This document shows, piece by piece, positions 1-9,288 of a DNA stretch of 60,779 bases. The DNA is from Spirochaetales bacterium. GTDB lineage: Bacteria; Spirochaetota; Spirochaetia; DSM-27196; SLST01. The position numbers and the translations under genes are program-made. The first letter of the stretch is position 1. Each line of letters begins with the position of its first letter. The stretch is taken from positions 1-60,779 of the forward strand of contig SLST01000023.1 of assembly GCA_007130265.1 (NCBI GenBank), written 5' to 3'. Under the pieces are notes generated by a model. That model did not search any database and was not told the DNA's origin. It worked only from the letters and a program-made list of their open reading frames with translations.

Positions 1-1155
1 AAGATCGACATGGCGCACCCGAACATCAACATGCGCGACCCGGTGATGTACCGGATCCTTCACGCGCACCATCACCGGACCGGCGACGCGTGGTGCGTCT
101 ATCCGACCTACGACTGGGCGCACGGGCAGAGCGATTCGATCGAGGAGGTCACGCACTCGATCTGCGGTCTCGAGTTTGAAAACCACCGACCCCTCTACGA
201 CTGGTTCCTCGACCAGCTTGGCGTCTGGCACCCGCAGCAGGTCGAGTACAACAACCTCAATATGACCTATACGCTTCAGAGCAAGCGAAACCTCCGGGCG
301 ATGGTCGAGGAGGGAGTCGTCGACGGATGGGACGATCCGCGCATGCCGACGATCAGAGGGATCCGCCGTCGCGGGTATACGCCTCAGAGTATCAGGGAGT
401 TTCTCGTACGGGTTGGCGTGTCCAAGACGGAGATCATGGTCGACCGCGCGCTGCTCGACTTCTGCCTGCGCGAGGAGTTGAACCGAACCGCTCCCCGGGT
501 GATGGTCGTGCTCGACCCGATCAAGGTGGTCCTCACCAACTACGAGGCCGGCGCCACCGAAGCCTTTGATTCGGAGAACAATCCCGAGGATCGCGAGGCC
601 GGGACGCGGAAGGTCACCTTTTCCCGGGAGATCTACGTGGAGCGGGACGACTTCATGGAGGACCCCCCAAGAAAGTTTTTCCGGCTGGCGGTCGGTCGTG
701 AGGTCCGGTTGAAGCACGCGTACTACATCACGTGCGATGAGGTGGTCAGCGACGCAGACGGCACGGTAACCGAGTTGCGGTGCACCTATGACCCACAGTC
801 CCGAGGCGGGACGACCCCCGACGGCCGCAAGGTGAAGGGAACGCTCCACTGGGTGAGCGCCGCAGACGCGGTTCCGGTCGAGGTACGTCTGTTCGACCAT
901 CTCTTCACGCGAGAGGATATGGTCAACCTCGGTGACCGGGACTTCCGTGACTTTCTCAATCCTGATTCGCGGAAGGTGTTGACCGGCGCGATGGCAGAGC
1001 CGGCGGTGCTCGGTTTGCCGCCGGGAGCGCGATGCCAACTGCTGCGCCACGGGTACTTCGTCGCGGATCAGCCCGACAGCGAGCCGGGCAGGCCGGTTCT
1101 CAACAGGATCACCGGGCTGCGCGATTCCTGGGCGAAGGCGGGCCGCAGGCCCTGA
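1..1155 (+). CDS. glnS: Glutaminyl-tRNA synthetase, 3' part
   Basis: Charges tRNA-Gln with glutamine in the cytoplasm. The reading frame is already open at base 1 (K-I-D-M-A-H-P-N), so the N-terminal half of the Rossmann domain, with the HIGH motif, lies outside the window. What remains matches the class I GlnRS order: N-M-R-D-P-V-M-Y-R-I, the segment WCVYPTYDWAHGQSDSIE, a KMSKS-like loop, then GWDDPRMPTIRGIRRRGY and the two C-terminal anticodon-binding beta-barrels. The KMSKS loop reads LQSKR where GlnRS usually has MSKR or LSKR, so it keeps S-K-R. About 380 residues are present, compared with roughly 550 for the E. coli enzyme. The first ATG (base 10) is internal. Identity is secure; GluRS is excluded by the GlnRS-type WDDPR segment and barrel domains. 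Confidence 0.95.
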   Translation, partial: KIDMAHPNINMRDPVMYRILHAHHHRTGDAWCVYPTYDWAHGQSDSIEEVTHSICGLEFENHRPLYDWFLDQLGVWHPQQVEYNNLNMTYTLQSKRNLRAMVEEGVVDGWDDPRMPTIRGIRRRGYTPQSIREFLVRVGVSKTEIMVDRALLDFCLREELNRTAPRVMVVLDPIKVVLTNYEAGATEAFDSENNPEDREAGTRKVTFSREIYVERDDFMEDPPRKFFRLAVGREVRLKHAYYITCDEVVSDADGTVTELRCTYDPQSRGGTTPDGRKVKGTLHWVSAADAVPVEVRLFDHLFTREDMVNLGDRDFRDFLNPDSRKVLTGAMAEPAVLGLPPGARCQLLRHGYFVADQPDSEPGRPVLNRITGLRDSWAKAGRRP

Positions 1156-1214
1156 CGGTTGCCGACGACGCTCCGTCGTTTCGAAAGCGTGCCGCTTTTC
1201 TTATGGATCTGATC

Positions 1215-1223
1215 TGGTATATT
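1215..1223 (+). promoter_or_regulatory. Extended -10 promoter of metH
   Basis: TG-G-TATATT is an extended -10 element ending 8 bases before the metH ATG. No clear Shine-Dalgarno lies between, so the transcript would begin at or within a base or two of the start codon. No good -35 was seen, as expected for an extended -10 promoter. The position is inferred from motif match only. Confidence 0.45.
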
Positions 1224-1231
1224 GGTGGCTA

Positions 1232-4200
1232 ATGCGTCGAAACCAAAAGTCAGAAATGCTTCGCGCCCTGATGCGCGACCGAATCGTGCTGCTCGATGGC
1301 GCGATGGGAACGATGATCCAGTCGCTCGCTCCGGATGAGGAGGACTACCGCGGCAAGCGGCTGAGCGGGGGGAAGTCGGCCCTGAAAGCGCACGCCGAGC
1401 TCTTCGAGACGAAGCGCTCGATCGCCGCGATCGAGTCGACCGAACAGCCCCTGCGCGGCGACAACGATCTGCTGTGCATCACTCGCCCCGATATGATCTA
1501 CGAAATTCACGCGCGCATGATCCGGGCCGGGGCCGACATCATCGAGACGAATACCTTCAACGCGACCAGCATCAGCCAGTCCGACTACGGACTCGAAGAG
1601 ATCGTCTACGAGCTCAACCTGCAGGGTGCCCGGGTCGCCCGGGCCGCGGCGGACGACGCTCTTGCCGCCGACGCCGGACACCCGAGGTTCGTCGCCGGCG
1701 TCCTTGGCCCCACGAACAGGACGCTGTCGATCTCGCCGGACGTGAACGATCCGGGTGCGCGAAACGTGACGTTCGAAGCGCTTGCTGCGACCTACACCCG
1801 GGCGGCCGAAGGGCTCCTCGACGGCGGAGTCGATCTCCTGCTGATCGAGACGATCTTCGACACGCTGAACGCAAAAGCCGCGATCTATGCGCTCCTCACG
1901 CTCTTCGACCTTCGCGGGGAAGCCGCACCAATCATGATCTCCGGGACCATCACCGACTCGAGCGGACGGACCCTCACCGGCCAGACTGCAGAGGCGTTCT
2001 ACTACTCGGTGGCGCACGCGCGTCCTTTTTCGGTGGGGCTGAACTGCGCGCTCGGCGCCGACCAGCTGCGCGACCATGTCGCGGCGATTGGCGCCGTGGC
2101 CGCGGAACCGGTCAGCGCCCACCCGAACGCCGGCCTTCCCAATGAGCTCGGCGAGTACGATCACACTCCCGAGCTCATGGCGCAGATCGTCGGCTCCTAC
2201 GCGAAGGACGGCCTCGTGAACATCGTGGGTGGCTGCTGCGGCACGACTCCCGAGCATCTTGAAGCGATCGCGCACGCCGTAGCCGGCGCGGCTCCGCGGA
2301 CGATCCCTGACGTTCCCGCCTGGACCCGATTGAGCGGTCTCGAGCCGCTGGTCATGGACGAGAGCCGCGGCTTCGTCAACGTCGGCGAGCGAACGAACGT
2401 CGCCGGGAGTCGCCGTTTCGCCCGACTCATGAAGGAAGGCCAATACTCGCAGGCGCTCGAGATAGCGCGTGACCAGGTGGAAAGTGGCGCACAGATGATC
2501 GACGTCAACATGGACGAGGCCATGCTCGACGGCGTGTCTGCCATGACGACCTTTCTCACCCTCGTTGCCTCCGAACCGGACATCTCCCGCGTTCCCATCA
2601 TGGTGGACTCGAGTAACTGGGAGGTGATCGACGCGGGGCTGCGGTGCGTCCAGGGAAAGGGGGTGGTCAACTCGATCAGCCTCAAAGAGGGAGAGACGGC
2701 GTTTCGCGAGCAGGCGCGGGCGGTGCTGAGGTACGGCGCCGCGGTGGTCGTCATGGCGTTCGACGAACAGGGTCAGGCCGACACGCTCGAGCGCCGGATC
2801 GCCATATGCCGACGGTGTTACGACATCCTCGTCGGTGAACTGGGCTTTCCCCCGCACGATGTCATGTTCGACCCCAACGTGTTCGCGGTGGCGACCGGCA
2901 TCGACGAGCACCGTCGCTACGCGCTCGACTACTTCGAGGCGGCGCGCTGGATCAAGGAGAACCTTCCGGGGGTCCACGTCTCCGGCGGTGTGAGCAATGT
3001 CAGTTTCTCGTTTCGGGGAAACGAAGGCGTTCGAGAGGCGATGCACGCGGCCTTTCTCTACCACGCGATGCAGGCCGGGATGGACATGGGGATCGTGAAC
3101 GCGGGACAGCTCGCGGTGTACGACGAGGTCGATCCCGAGCTCATGGAACGCGTTGAGGATGTGCTGCTCGACCGACGCGATGACGCGACCGACCGCCTCA
3201 TCGAGCTCGCCGAGACGGTGGTCGGCGGCGGACGATCTCGGGATGAGGACCTCAGTTGGCGCGAGCTGCCGGTCGCCGAACGACTGCGCCACTCGCTCGT
3301 TCGAGGCATCACGACCTACATCGAGGAAGACACCGAAGCTGCCCGCCGCGAGCTCGGTGAGGCGATCAGAGTGATCGAGGGGCCTCTCATGGACGGGATG
3401 AACGTCGTCGGCGACTTGTTCGGCAGCGGCAAGATGTTCCTGCCGCAGGTCGTCAAGAGCGCGCGGGTGATGAAGGGCGCGGTGAACTACCTGTTGCCGT
3501 ACCTGGAAGCCGAACAGAAGGGCGAGCCGCGCGCGAAGGGCCGAGTGTTGATGGCAACCGTGAAGGGAGATGTTCACGACATCGGCAAGAACATCGTCGG
3601 CGTCGTGCTCCAGTGCAACAACTACGAGGTCATCGATCTTGGCGTGATGGTACCCGTTTCGGAGATCCTTCACGAGGCCCGCGAGCGCGACGTCGACATC
3701 ATAGGCCTCTCCGGGCTGATCACCCCAAGCCTGCAGGAGATGGTTTTCAACGCTCGTCAGATGGAGCAACACGGCCTGACAATCCCGTTGCTGGTCGGCG
3801 GCGCAACGACGAGTCGGATCCATACAGCGATGAAGATCGCCCCCGAGTATTCCGGACCCGTGGTCCATGTGAAGGACGCGAGCCGGGCCGTCGGAGTCGT
3901 CAGTCGGCTGCTGAGCGAAGAGGCGCGCGCCGCATACGTCGCCGAGATCGCCGCCGATCACGAGAAGATGCGAGAGGCGCGCGCGGGAAAGTGGGAAGGG
4001 CGCGAGCTGCTCCCCATCGAGACGGTACGGGCGAAGCGTTTCGATCCCGGCTGGGACACGTATGCGCCGCCGGTCCCCGCGACGCCGGGCGTTACCGTAC
4101 TCAACGACGTCCCGATCGCGAAACTCGTCGAGTTCGTCGACTGGGCCTATTTCTTCGTAGCATGGGATATCGTCGGGAAGTGGCCGGGAATTCTCGACGA

Positions 4201-4984
4201 TCCCAAGTTCGGCGACGAGGCGCGCAAGCTCTACGCCGATGCACGGGGCATGATCGATCGGCTCGTCGCCGAAGAACGAGTCCGAGCCCAGGGAGTGTGC
4301 GGGATCTTCCCGGCGAACTCCACCGCGGACGATCGCATAGAGATCTACGAGGATGAGACGAAGAGGTCCGTGCTCGCAGAGCTGCCTACGCTTCGTCAGC
4401 AGCAGGCGAAGAAGGAATCACCGTTCTACCTGAGTCTCTGCGACTACGTGGCGCCGGAAGAAAGCGGCCGAACCGACTACATCGGGATGTTTGCCGTCAC
4501 GGCGGGTCTCGGTGTCGACGAGATCGTGCGCGAGTTCGACGCGCAGGACGACGACTACTCGAGCATTCTCGTCAAGATCCTCGCCGACCGGCTTGCAGAG
4601 GCATTCGCGGAATACCTGCACATGAAGGTGCGGCGCGAGTACTGGGGGTACGCACCCGATGAGAAGCTCGACATCGACGCGATGCTTCGCATCGAGTATC
4701 GGGGAATTCGCCCAGCGCCAGGGTACCCGCCGTGCCCCGACCACCGTGACAAGGAGGTCATCTGGAGGCTGCTCGATCCTGAGGCGAGATGCGGTATCTC
4801 GCTGACCGAGAGTCGCATGATGATGCCCGGCGCGAGCGTAAGCGGCTTCTACTACAGTCATCCGCAGAGCAAGTACTGGGGTGTGGGAAAGCTCGGACGC
4901 GATCAGATCGCCGATTACTCGAGGCGGATGAGCTCGTCGGTCGAAGAGACCGAGAAGTGGCTTTCGAGCGTACTCGGCTACTGA
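1232..4984 (+). CDS. metH: Cobalamin-dependent methionine synthase
   Basis: Transfers the methyl group of 5-methyltetrahydrofolate through methylcobalamin to homocysteine, the last step of methionine synthesis. At 1250 residues it is close to E. coli MetH (1227) and has all four modules. The homocysteine domain has the zinc cysteines C272 and C335-C336 (GGCCGTTP). A pterin-binding domain follows (FVNVGERTNVAGSRRFARL). The cobalamin domain carries D-x-H-x-x-G with axial H782. The C-terminal SAM-dependent reactivation domain includes YRGIRPAPGYPPCPDH. It is therefore self-reactivatable and not a split MetH. A sulfotransferase gene starts 8 bases after its stop, so the two are probably co-transcribed. 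There is no room for a cobalamin riboswitch in the 76-base gap upstream. Confidence 0.97.
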   Translation: MRRNQKSEMLRALMRDRIVLLDGAMGTMIQSLAPDEEDYRGKRLSGGKSALKAHAELFETKRSIAAIESTEQPLRGDNDLLCITRPDMIYEIHARMIRAGADIIETNTFNATSISQSDYGLEEIVYELNLQGARVARAAADDALAADAGHPRFVAGVLGPTNRTLSISPDVNDPGARNVTFEALAATYTRAAEGLLDGGVDLLLIETIFDTLNAKAAIYALLTLFDLRGEAAPIMISGTITDSSGRTLTGQTAEAFYYSVAHARPFSVGLNCALGADQLRDHVAAIGAVAAEPVSAHPNAGLPNELGEYDHTPELMAQIVGSYAKDGLVNIVGGCCGTTPEHLEAIAHAVAGAAPRTIPDVPAWTRLSGLEPLVMDESRGFVNVGERTNVAGSRRFARLMKEGQYSQALEIARDQVESGAQMIDVNMDEAMLDGVSAMTTFLTLVASEPDISRVPIMVDSSNWEVIDAGLRCVQGKGVVNSISLKEGETAFREQARAVLRYGAAVVVMAFDEQGQADTLERRIAICRRCYDILVGELGFPPHDVMFDPNVFAVATGIDEHRRYALDYFEAARWIKENLPGVHVSGGVSNVSFSFRGNEGVREAMHAAFLYHAMQAGMDMGIVNAGQLAVYDEVDPELMERVEDVLLDRRDDATDRLIELAETVVGGGRSRDEDLSWRELPVAERLRHSLVRGITTYIEEDTEAARRELGEAIRVIEGPLMDGMNVVGDLFGSGKMFLPQVVKSARVMKGAVNYLLPYLEAEQKGEPRAKGRVLMATVKGDVHDIGKNIVGVVLQCNNYEVIDLGVMVPVSEILHEARERDVDIIGLSGLITPSLQEMVFNARQMEQHGLTIPLLVGGATTSRIHTAMKIAPEYSGPVVHVKDASRAVGVVSRLLSEEARAAYVAEIAADHEKMREARAGKWEGRELLPIETVRAKRFDPGWDTYAPPVPATPGVTVLNDVPIAKLVEFVDWAYFFVAWDIVGKWPGILDDPKFGDEARKLYADARGMIDRLVAEERVRAQGVCGIFPANSTADDRIEIYEDETKRSVLAELPTLRQQQAKKESPFYLSLCDYVAPEESGRTDYIGMFAVTAGLGVDEIVREFDAQDDDYSSILVKILADRLAEAFAEYLHMKVRREYWGYAPDEKLDIDAMLRIEYRGIRPAPGYPPCPDHRDKEVIWRLLDPEARCGISLTESRMMMPGASVSGFYYSHPQSKYWGVGKLGRDQIADYSRRMSSSVEETEKWLSSVLGY

Positions 4985-4992
4985 ATGAGGCG

Positions 4993-6132
4993 ATGTATTT
5001 CAACTGGAGACGATTCCTGACCGACGCCTTCTCTTCGCTCTTCCCTTTCGGGCATCCGCACCTGCGGATTACCGGCCATCGCGCACGAGTCCTGGTGATG
5101 TATTTCTTCTGCATGGTCTGGATGGGGGGCTCGGGGCGAATCGGGCTCCTGCTCGATCACCTGCTCTTTCCCTGGTTCCGCCGGACTCGAATCGAGCGGC
5201 CGGTCTTCATCATCGGAAACTTTCGCAGCGGGAGCACGCTCCTGCATCGGCTGCTCGCCGGGGCGCCGGGGGCGACCGCGATGAAGACCTGGGAGATATA
5301 CTTCGCTCCGTCGATTACCCAGCGTAGGTTCTGGCAAGGCCTCTGGACCGTCGACGGTTGGCTTGGCGGTGCGTTGCGACGCGCGATCCTGCGGGCTCAG
5401 GATCGGCGGCTTGGAGAGGTCTCGATGCATCGGGTGCGCCTCGACGAGCCGGAGGAGGACGAGGGGCTCTTTCTGTATCTCTGGGACAGCCTCTTCAACG
5501 CGTTCTTCGTGCCGCGGAACGACTCGCTCTCGCCGTACTGGCGCTACGATGAAGCGGTCCACCACTGGAGACGCCGTCGTGCGATGTGCTTCTACCGGGA
5601 GGTCGTCCGACGCCATCTCGCCTTGAGGCCGCCCGGAGCGATCTACATCTCCAAGAGCCCTTCGTTCACCGTCCGTTCCGCCTCGATTCTAGAGGTCTTT
5701 CCGGACGCCCGGTTCATCGAGCTCGCCCGACACCCGTTCGACTGCGTGGTAAGTACCGTCGGCTGGCTCTCGTACGCCTGGCACTTCTTCGCCTCGCCCC
5801 GAGCGAGATTTCCCTTCCTCGACGATGTTCTGGTCATGACGAGGCACTGGTATGCGCGCCCGCAGGAGCTCGCCGCGCGGCTTCCCGCCGACCAGTACGC
5901 GCTGATCCGCTTCGAAGATCTCGTCTCACGGCCAACCGAGGTAGTTCCGGCTGCGCTCCTGCGACTCCGCATCGATCCCGACGATCGGCTTCGCGTTGCG
6001 CTTCGGCGGCTGCAGGAACGGCCCCGCACCTCCAGGACCGACGACCACAGTCTCGACGAGCTCGGCATCTCTGATGCGCAAGCGCTCGCACGGTATGGGC
6101 CGGCGATGGTACGGTTCGGGTACGAGCCATGA
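4993..6132 (+). CDS. PAPS-dependent sulfotransferase family protein
   Basis: Probably moves a sulfuryl group from PAPS to an unknown acceptor. The PAPS 5'-phosphosulfate loop is FRSGSTLLHRLLAG (about residue 75). The 3'-phosphate region is ARFIELARHPFDCVVST, followed by a C-terminal RFEDLVSRP segment typical of the Sulfotransfer_3 group. A hydrophobic stretch near residues 35-58 could anchor it to the membrane. The frame is open further upstream inside metH, but ATG 4993 has a GAGG Shine-Dalgarno just after the metH stop and is preferred; this gives 379 residues. The next gene overlaps by ATGA. The acceptor cannot be read from the sequence; glycan, lipid and small-molecule substrates are all possible. 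Confidence 0.8.
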   Translation: MYFNWRRFLTDAFSSLFPFGHPHLRITGHRARVLVMYFFCMVWMGGSGRIGLLLDHLLFPWFRRTRIERPVFIIGNFRSGSTLLHRLLAGAPGATAMKTWEIYFAPSITQRRFWQGLWTVDGWLGGALRRAILRAQDRRLGEVSMHRVRLDEPEEDEGLFLYLWDSLFNAFFVPRNDSLSPYWRYDEAVHHWRRRRAMCFYREVVRRHLALRPPGAIYISKSPSFTVRSASILEVFPDARFIELARHPFDCVVSTVGWLSYAWHFFASPRARFPFLDDVLVMTRHWYARPQELAARLPADQYALIRFEDLVSRPTEVVPAALLRLRIDPDDRLRVALRRLQERPRTSRTDDHSLDELGISDAQALARYGPAMVRFGYEP

Positions 6133-6635
6133 TACCGGTATCCGAGCCTCCTATCCGAGTCATCATCACCGGAGGCACGTTCGACAAGCACTACGATGAG
6201 CTGCGCGGTGAGCTGACGTTTCGGTCGTCACACCTGCCGGAGATTCTCGCGCGTGTGCGACTCACGATTCCGGTGGAGCTCGAGGTCAACCGACTCGTCG
6301 ACAGCCTGGAGATGGACGAGACCGACCGCATGCGCATCGCCGAGTCATGCGAGCGGTCCGCCGAGGAGCGGATCGTGATAACGCATGGGACCGACACGAT
6401 GTGCGAGACCGCACGCGTGCTCGGCGCGCGCGATCTCTCTCGCGTGATCGTTCTCACCGGCGCGATGGTCCCGTACGCCTTCGCAGGAAGCGACGCGGTC
6501 TTCAATCTGGGGTGTGCCGTCGCCGCCGTTCAGACGCTCCCGCACGGTGTCTACATCGCCATGAACGGCCGGGTCTTCGTGTGGAACCACGTGCAGAAGA
6601 ACCGCGAACGAGGTGTCTTCGAGGCTCGCGACTAA
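6129..6635 (+). CDS. Single-domain asparaginase-like protein
   Basis: A 168-residue protein equal to the N-terminal catalytic domain of type I/II L-asparaginases. It has the TGGTFDK threonine loop near residue 15, the second motif THGTDTMCETARVL, and TGAMVPYAFAGSDAVFNLG, where full enzymes have TGAM-R-P. The C-terminal domain, which completes the active site in full-length (about 330 residue) enzymes, is absent, and the frame closes with a normal stop. Short stand-alone versions are known as asparaginase-domain proteins of unknown substrate. Its ATG overlaps the sulfotransferase stop (ATGA), so the two are translationally coupled. Whether it hydrolyses asparagine is open. Confidence 0.75.
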   Translation: MIPVSEPPIRVIITGGTFDKHYDELRGELTFRSSHLPEILARVRLTIPVELEVNRLVDSLEMDETDRMRIAESCERSAEERIVITHGTDTMCETARVLGARDLSRVIVLTGAMVPYAFAGSDAVFNLGCAVAAVQTLPHGVYIAMNGRVFVWNHVQKNRERGVFEARD

Positions 6636-6655
6636 AGCGTCGGCCCAATCCGGCG

Positions 6656-6661
6656 GATAAT
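6656..6661 (+). promoter_or_regulatory. Putative -10 element before LysM gene
   Basis: GATAAT matches the sigma70 -10 consensus at five of six positions and ends 8 bases before ATG 6670. No convincing -35 was found. If it is real, the LysM transcript is leaderless. Confidence 0.3.
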
Positions 6662-6669
6662 AACTAGAG

Positions 6670-7164
6670 ATGATGCAAGTTCTCAACGAGCAGCATGTCT
6701 CCTCACGCCGCCGACGACTGAACCGCGGAGGGACGAGACGATGCCGAATGACCCGCGCCGCAGCCGGCGCTACAGTCCGGGAACGCCGGTTTCCGGTCCT
6801 TTCGACGCTGCGGACCGCGGGCCTCGCGTTGCTGACCGTCGCGCTCGGGGCGGCGCTCGTCGTTCTCGTTCCCGAGCTCGAGGATGAGGCCGCAAGGGCG
6901 GCAGCAGACCGGCAGGACGCGGCCCTGCAGGCAGCCGTCTCGTCCTTTCCCACGCCGCAGTCCGGGCTGGTCGAGTTCGAACGAACCGAAGACATCGAGT
7001 ATTTCGTCGAGGAAGGAGAAACGCTGAGTTCGATCGCGCGGCGGTACCAGATCGACTATCCGCTGCTAGCCGAGTACAATGAGCTCACCAATCCTCATAC
7101 GATATCGGTCGGACAGCGGATCACGATACCCGGGACGACCTCACGGCGTCTGTTGGGAGAATAG
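6670..7164 (+). CDS. LysM-domain protein with one membrane segment
   Basis: A 164-residue protein. The N-terminus is basic (residues 1-45), then comes one membrane segment rich in A, L and V (about residues 46-67, ending VVLVPEL). A short coiled or disordered linker follows, and one C-terminal LysM repeat (about 112-157; EYFVEEGETLSSIARRY, ending with GQRITIPG). LysM binds peptidoglycan GlcNAc, so this is probably an inner-membrane protein reaching into the cell wall. Start choice is uncertain. ATG 6670 follows a -10-like box, while the best Shine-Dalgarno in the region (GGAGGG, 6727-6732) serves an ATG at 6741 in another frame that stops after 48 codons. ATG 6748 is an in-frame alternative. 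The 3' end overlaps the converging GH36 gene by 24 bases. Confidence 0.75.
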   Translation: MMQVLNEQHVSSRRRRLNRGGTRRCRMTRAAAGATVRERRFPVLSTLRTAGLALLTVALGAALVVLVPELEDEAARAAADRQDAALQAAVSSFPTPQSGLVEFERTEDIEYFVEEGETLSSIARRYQIDYPLLAEYNELTNPHTISVGQRITIPGTTSRRLLGE

Positions 7165-9171
7165 GAGCGACTCGTAGGGGCCGAGCGGGCCAATGCGCAC
7201 CGGTTCGTCCTGGAGGTCGAGCGTGGTGCCGTTCCAGACTTCCGTGAGCCGGCTCCCCCTGTGATACGGGGCCTGCCACACGCCGCACACAAGCGCCGCC
7301 TGTTCGAGCAGATATGACCCGTCCACCTCGATCGTGGCACGACGGCCGCTCATGTTGAAGACTCCCAGGTACCCGGCCGTGTTGTAGATCACCGACGGGA
7401 GCTCGTGTGTCATCATGTCGAGAGGAATCAGTCGTCCGGCGAAACAGTCGTTGGTGATGCGCTGAATCGTGCCGATCTCGTTCAGGACCTCGTCGTCGAG
7501 AGCCGTGAAGTCGTCGGAGTAGAGCAGTAGGCCGCCGGTGAGCGCGATCGCGTTGATCTGGGTCCGCCGCTGGGCGGAGCTCAGCCTCGTTCCGCTCGTG
7601 CGGAGCATGAGGCAATCCGGATCGTTCAACCAGAGCGCCCGATGCATGGCGCCTCGGACGATGCTGTTGCGCACGGCGTTGCGCACGCCGACCATCGCGC
7701 CGGTGCGAAGGAGTCTCCCCTTCTTCTCGATCCAGTACCCTCCGGTGTCCGGTCCAACGCGCATTGCATCCACCGTTCCTATGCCCGTCGTCAGCGGCAT
7801 CCCACAACCAACGAGGAAGACGCGCTCACTCGTCGTCGCTTCGGCAACCTCCCGAATGGTCTGCATCCCGCGCCGCAGAACCTCCGCTCGCGACAGCCTC
7901 AGGTCGTGGTGGGTCCCGCCGCGCAGGCACGCCCCGAAGAGAAAGTCGCACTTCAGGTACGTGTATCCCCACCCAACGATCGTTCGGATGACCTTGCGCA
8001 GGTACTCCTCGAAACGGGGATTCGTCAGGTCGAGCCCGTAGTAGTAGCGTCCGGGCCAGAAGAAGTTGAACCCCGCAACGATGCGACGTCCGTGTTCGTC
8101 GCGGAGCGCGTACTCCGGATGGATCGTAAGCAGTTGCGAACTGCGTGTTGCGACGAATGGCGCGATCCAGAGCCCGGGGCTGAAGCCCGCACCTCGGATC
8201 TCGTCGGCCAGCCGTTCCATCTCCCCCTCGAACTGCGGGGTTAACGAGAGCCAGTCTCCCACGGCGCGCTGGTACCCATCGTCAATCTGTACGAAGTCGA
8301 TTCTCGCCCCACGCTCATCGCGGGCGCGTCGCAGGGCATCCAGATTCCGGCGGATGATCCTTGGGGTAATCTTCGTGTAGTAGTAGTACCAGCTGCACCA
8401 GCCGTGGACATTCGCCCGTGGCAGCCTTGGAGACGCGCGCATGGCGATCTCCCGGAAGTAGCGATGGATGAGCTGATGGGTGCGCCCCCGGGCGAAATGG
8501 ATAGCTCCAAGTCCGACCGTCTCTCCCGGCATGACCATTTTGCGCCCGAAGTCATAGATGAGCTCGAAATAGCTTTCGCGGTCGGCCTGTCGGTAGAGGT
8601 TGAGCTTGATGTAGAAGAACTGGTCGAAGGGCGGCCCCTGTCCCACGAGGAATGCGTCGTCGGTTCCCCGATTGGTTATGACTGTGTACATCTCGCTCGA
8701 AAAGAGCCCGGGCACGTTCGACGGCAGATTCGCGAGATTGCTGCTCGCGAGGCTCACGAGTTGGAGCCAGGGGCGCAGAGGCTTGTCCTTTGCCCGGTAG
8801 CTGCGCGCGGTCGACCAGCTCTGGTACCCGTTGCGAAAGAAGCATAGCTTTCGCGGCTCGATACCCGAGGCATACGTGTCGATTCCGCCTTCCGCCGGAA
8901 AGGTGAGCCTCGTAATCCTGATCGACTCATCGCCCACATTCGTCAGGCTCAGCTCGAGGCGGCTCCCAAATCCCGGCACGTCGCACCAGCGTCCGTCGAG
9001 TCTTGCGTGCTCGCTGCCGAACTGGAGACGCACACGCGTTCCGGTCTCCTGCGCTCGCAGACGTACGGTCCGTCGCGTCACCCCGAACTTGAGCTGCAGC
9101 ACCGGGGCGAGAGCTATCTGATCCCAGCTGATGCGGTCGGCCCCGGCCGAACTCGTGCCCGTAGAATCCAT
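7141..9171 (-). CDS. GH36-family alpha-galactosidase
   Basis: Hydrolyses alpha-1,6-galactosides such as melibiose or raffinose-type sugars, or a related alpha-glycoside. An N-terminal beta-sandwich (to about residue 250) precedes a TIM barrel. The barrel carries GWCSWYYYY, FVQIDDGYQ, the nucleophile in YLKCDFLFGA (about D409) and the acid/base in RVGPDTGG (about D475). A C-terminal beta domain follows. ATG 9171 is chosen because AGGTGAG lies 6 bases upstream; the frame is open further upstream but would run through the promoter. That gives 676 residues. No signal peptide is seen, so the enzyme is likely cytoplasmic. No sugar transporter lies next to it in the window, so the substrate is not indicated by context. 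Confidence 0.85.
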   Translation of the reverse strand: MDSTGTSSAGADRISWDQIALAPVLQLKFGVTRRTVRLRAQETGTRVRLQFGSEHARLDGRWCDVPGFGSRLELSLTNVGDESIRITRLTFPAEGGIDTYASGIEPRKLCFFRNGYQSWSTARSYRAKDKPLRPWLQLVSLASSNLANLPSNVPGLFSSEMYTVITNRGTDDAFLVGQGPPFDQFFYIKLNLYRQADRESYFELIYDFGRKMVMPGETVGLGAIHFARGRTHQLIHRYFREIAMRASPRLPRANVHGWCSWYYYYTKITPRIIRRNLDALRRARDERGARIDFVQIDDGYQRAVGDWLSLTPQFEGEMERLADEIRGAGFSPGLWIAPFVATRSSQLLTIHPEYALRDEHGRRIVAGFNFFWPGRYYYGLDLTNPRFEEYLRKVIRTIVGWGYTYLKCDFLFGACLRGGTHHDLRLSRAEVLRRGMQTIREVAEATTSERVFLVGCGMPLTTGIGTVDAMRVGPDTGGYWIEKKGRLLRTGAMVGVRNAVRNSIVRGAMHRALWLNDPDCLMLRTSGTRLSSAQRRTQINAIALTGGLLLYSDDFTALDDEVLNEIGTIQRITNDCFAGRLIPLDMMTHELPSVIYNTAGYLGVFNMSGRRATIEVDGSYLLEQAALVCGVWQAPYHRGSRLTEVWNGTTLDLQDEPVRIGPLGPYESLLFSQQTP

Positions 9172-9186
9172 TGGCATCTCACCTGA

Positions 9187-9215
9187 TTTGTAGACGGAAA
9201 CGACGGCGGGCGCAA
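9187..9215 (-). promoter_or_regulatory. Promoter of the alpha-galactosidase gene
   Basis: On the minus strand TTGCGC and TACAAA are separated by 17 bp, a sigma70-type pair (four of six matches in each box). It sits 15 bases upstream of the chosen start codon. Confidence 0.4.
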
Positions 9216-9259
9216 GCACGCGACAGCGGAGAGGGCGTTCCGGACAGCTTCCCGGCGCC

Positions 9260-9288
9260 TTGACAGGATTGGGATAAGCTGGTTGATT
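9260..9288 (+). promoter_or_regulatory. Promoter of the GAPDH gene
   Basis: A perfect -35 box TTGACA is followed after 17 bp by a weak -10 (TTGATT). It would give an untranslated leader of about 80 bases before the GAPDH start, one of the few long leaders in the window. The leader itself shows no obvious terminator or riboswitch. Confidence 0.45.

Noticed and set aside
1156..1231. Cobalamin riboswitch before metH
   Set aside because: The gap is only 76 bases and has no B12-box; a riboswitch needs about 200 bases.
1250..3961. A 903-codon open frame on the minus strand, opposite metH
   Set aside because: It mirrors the metH reading frame in a G+C-rich gene; the protein has no motif and metH is certain.
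4789..4992. Upstream extension of the sulfotransferase into metH
   Set aside because: It would overlap 196 bases of metH, and ATG 4993 has a ribosome site.
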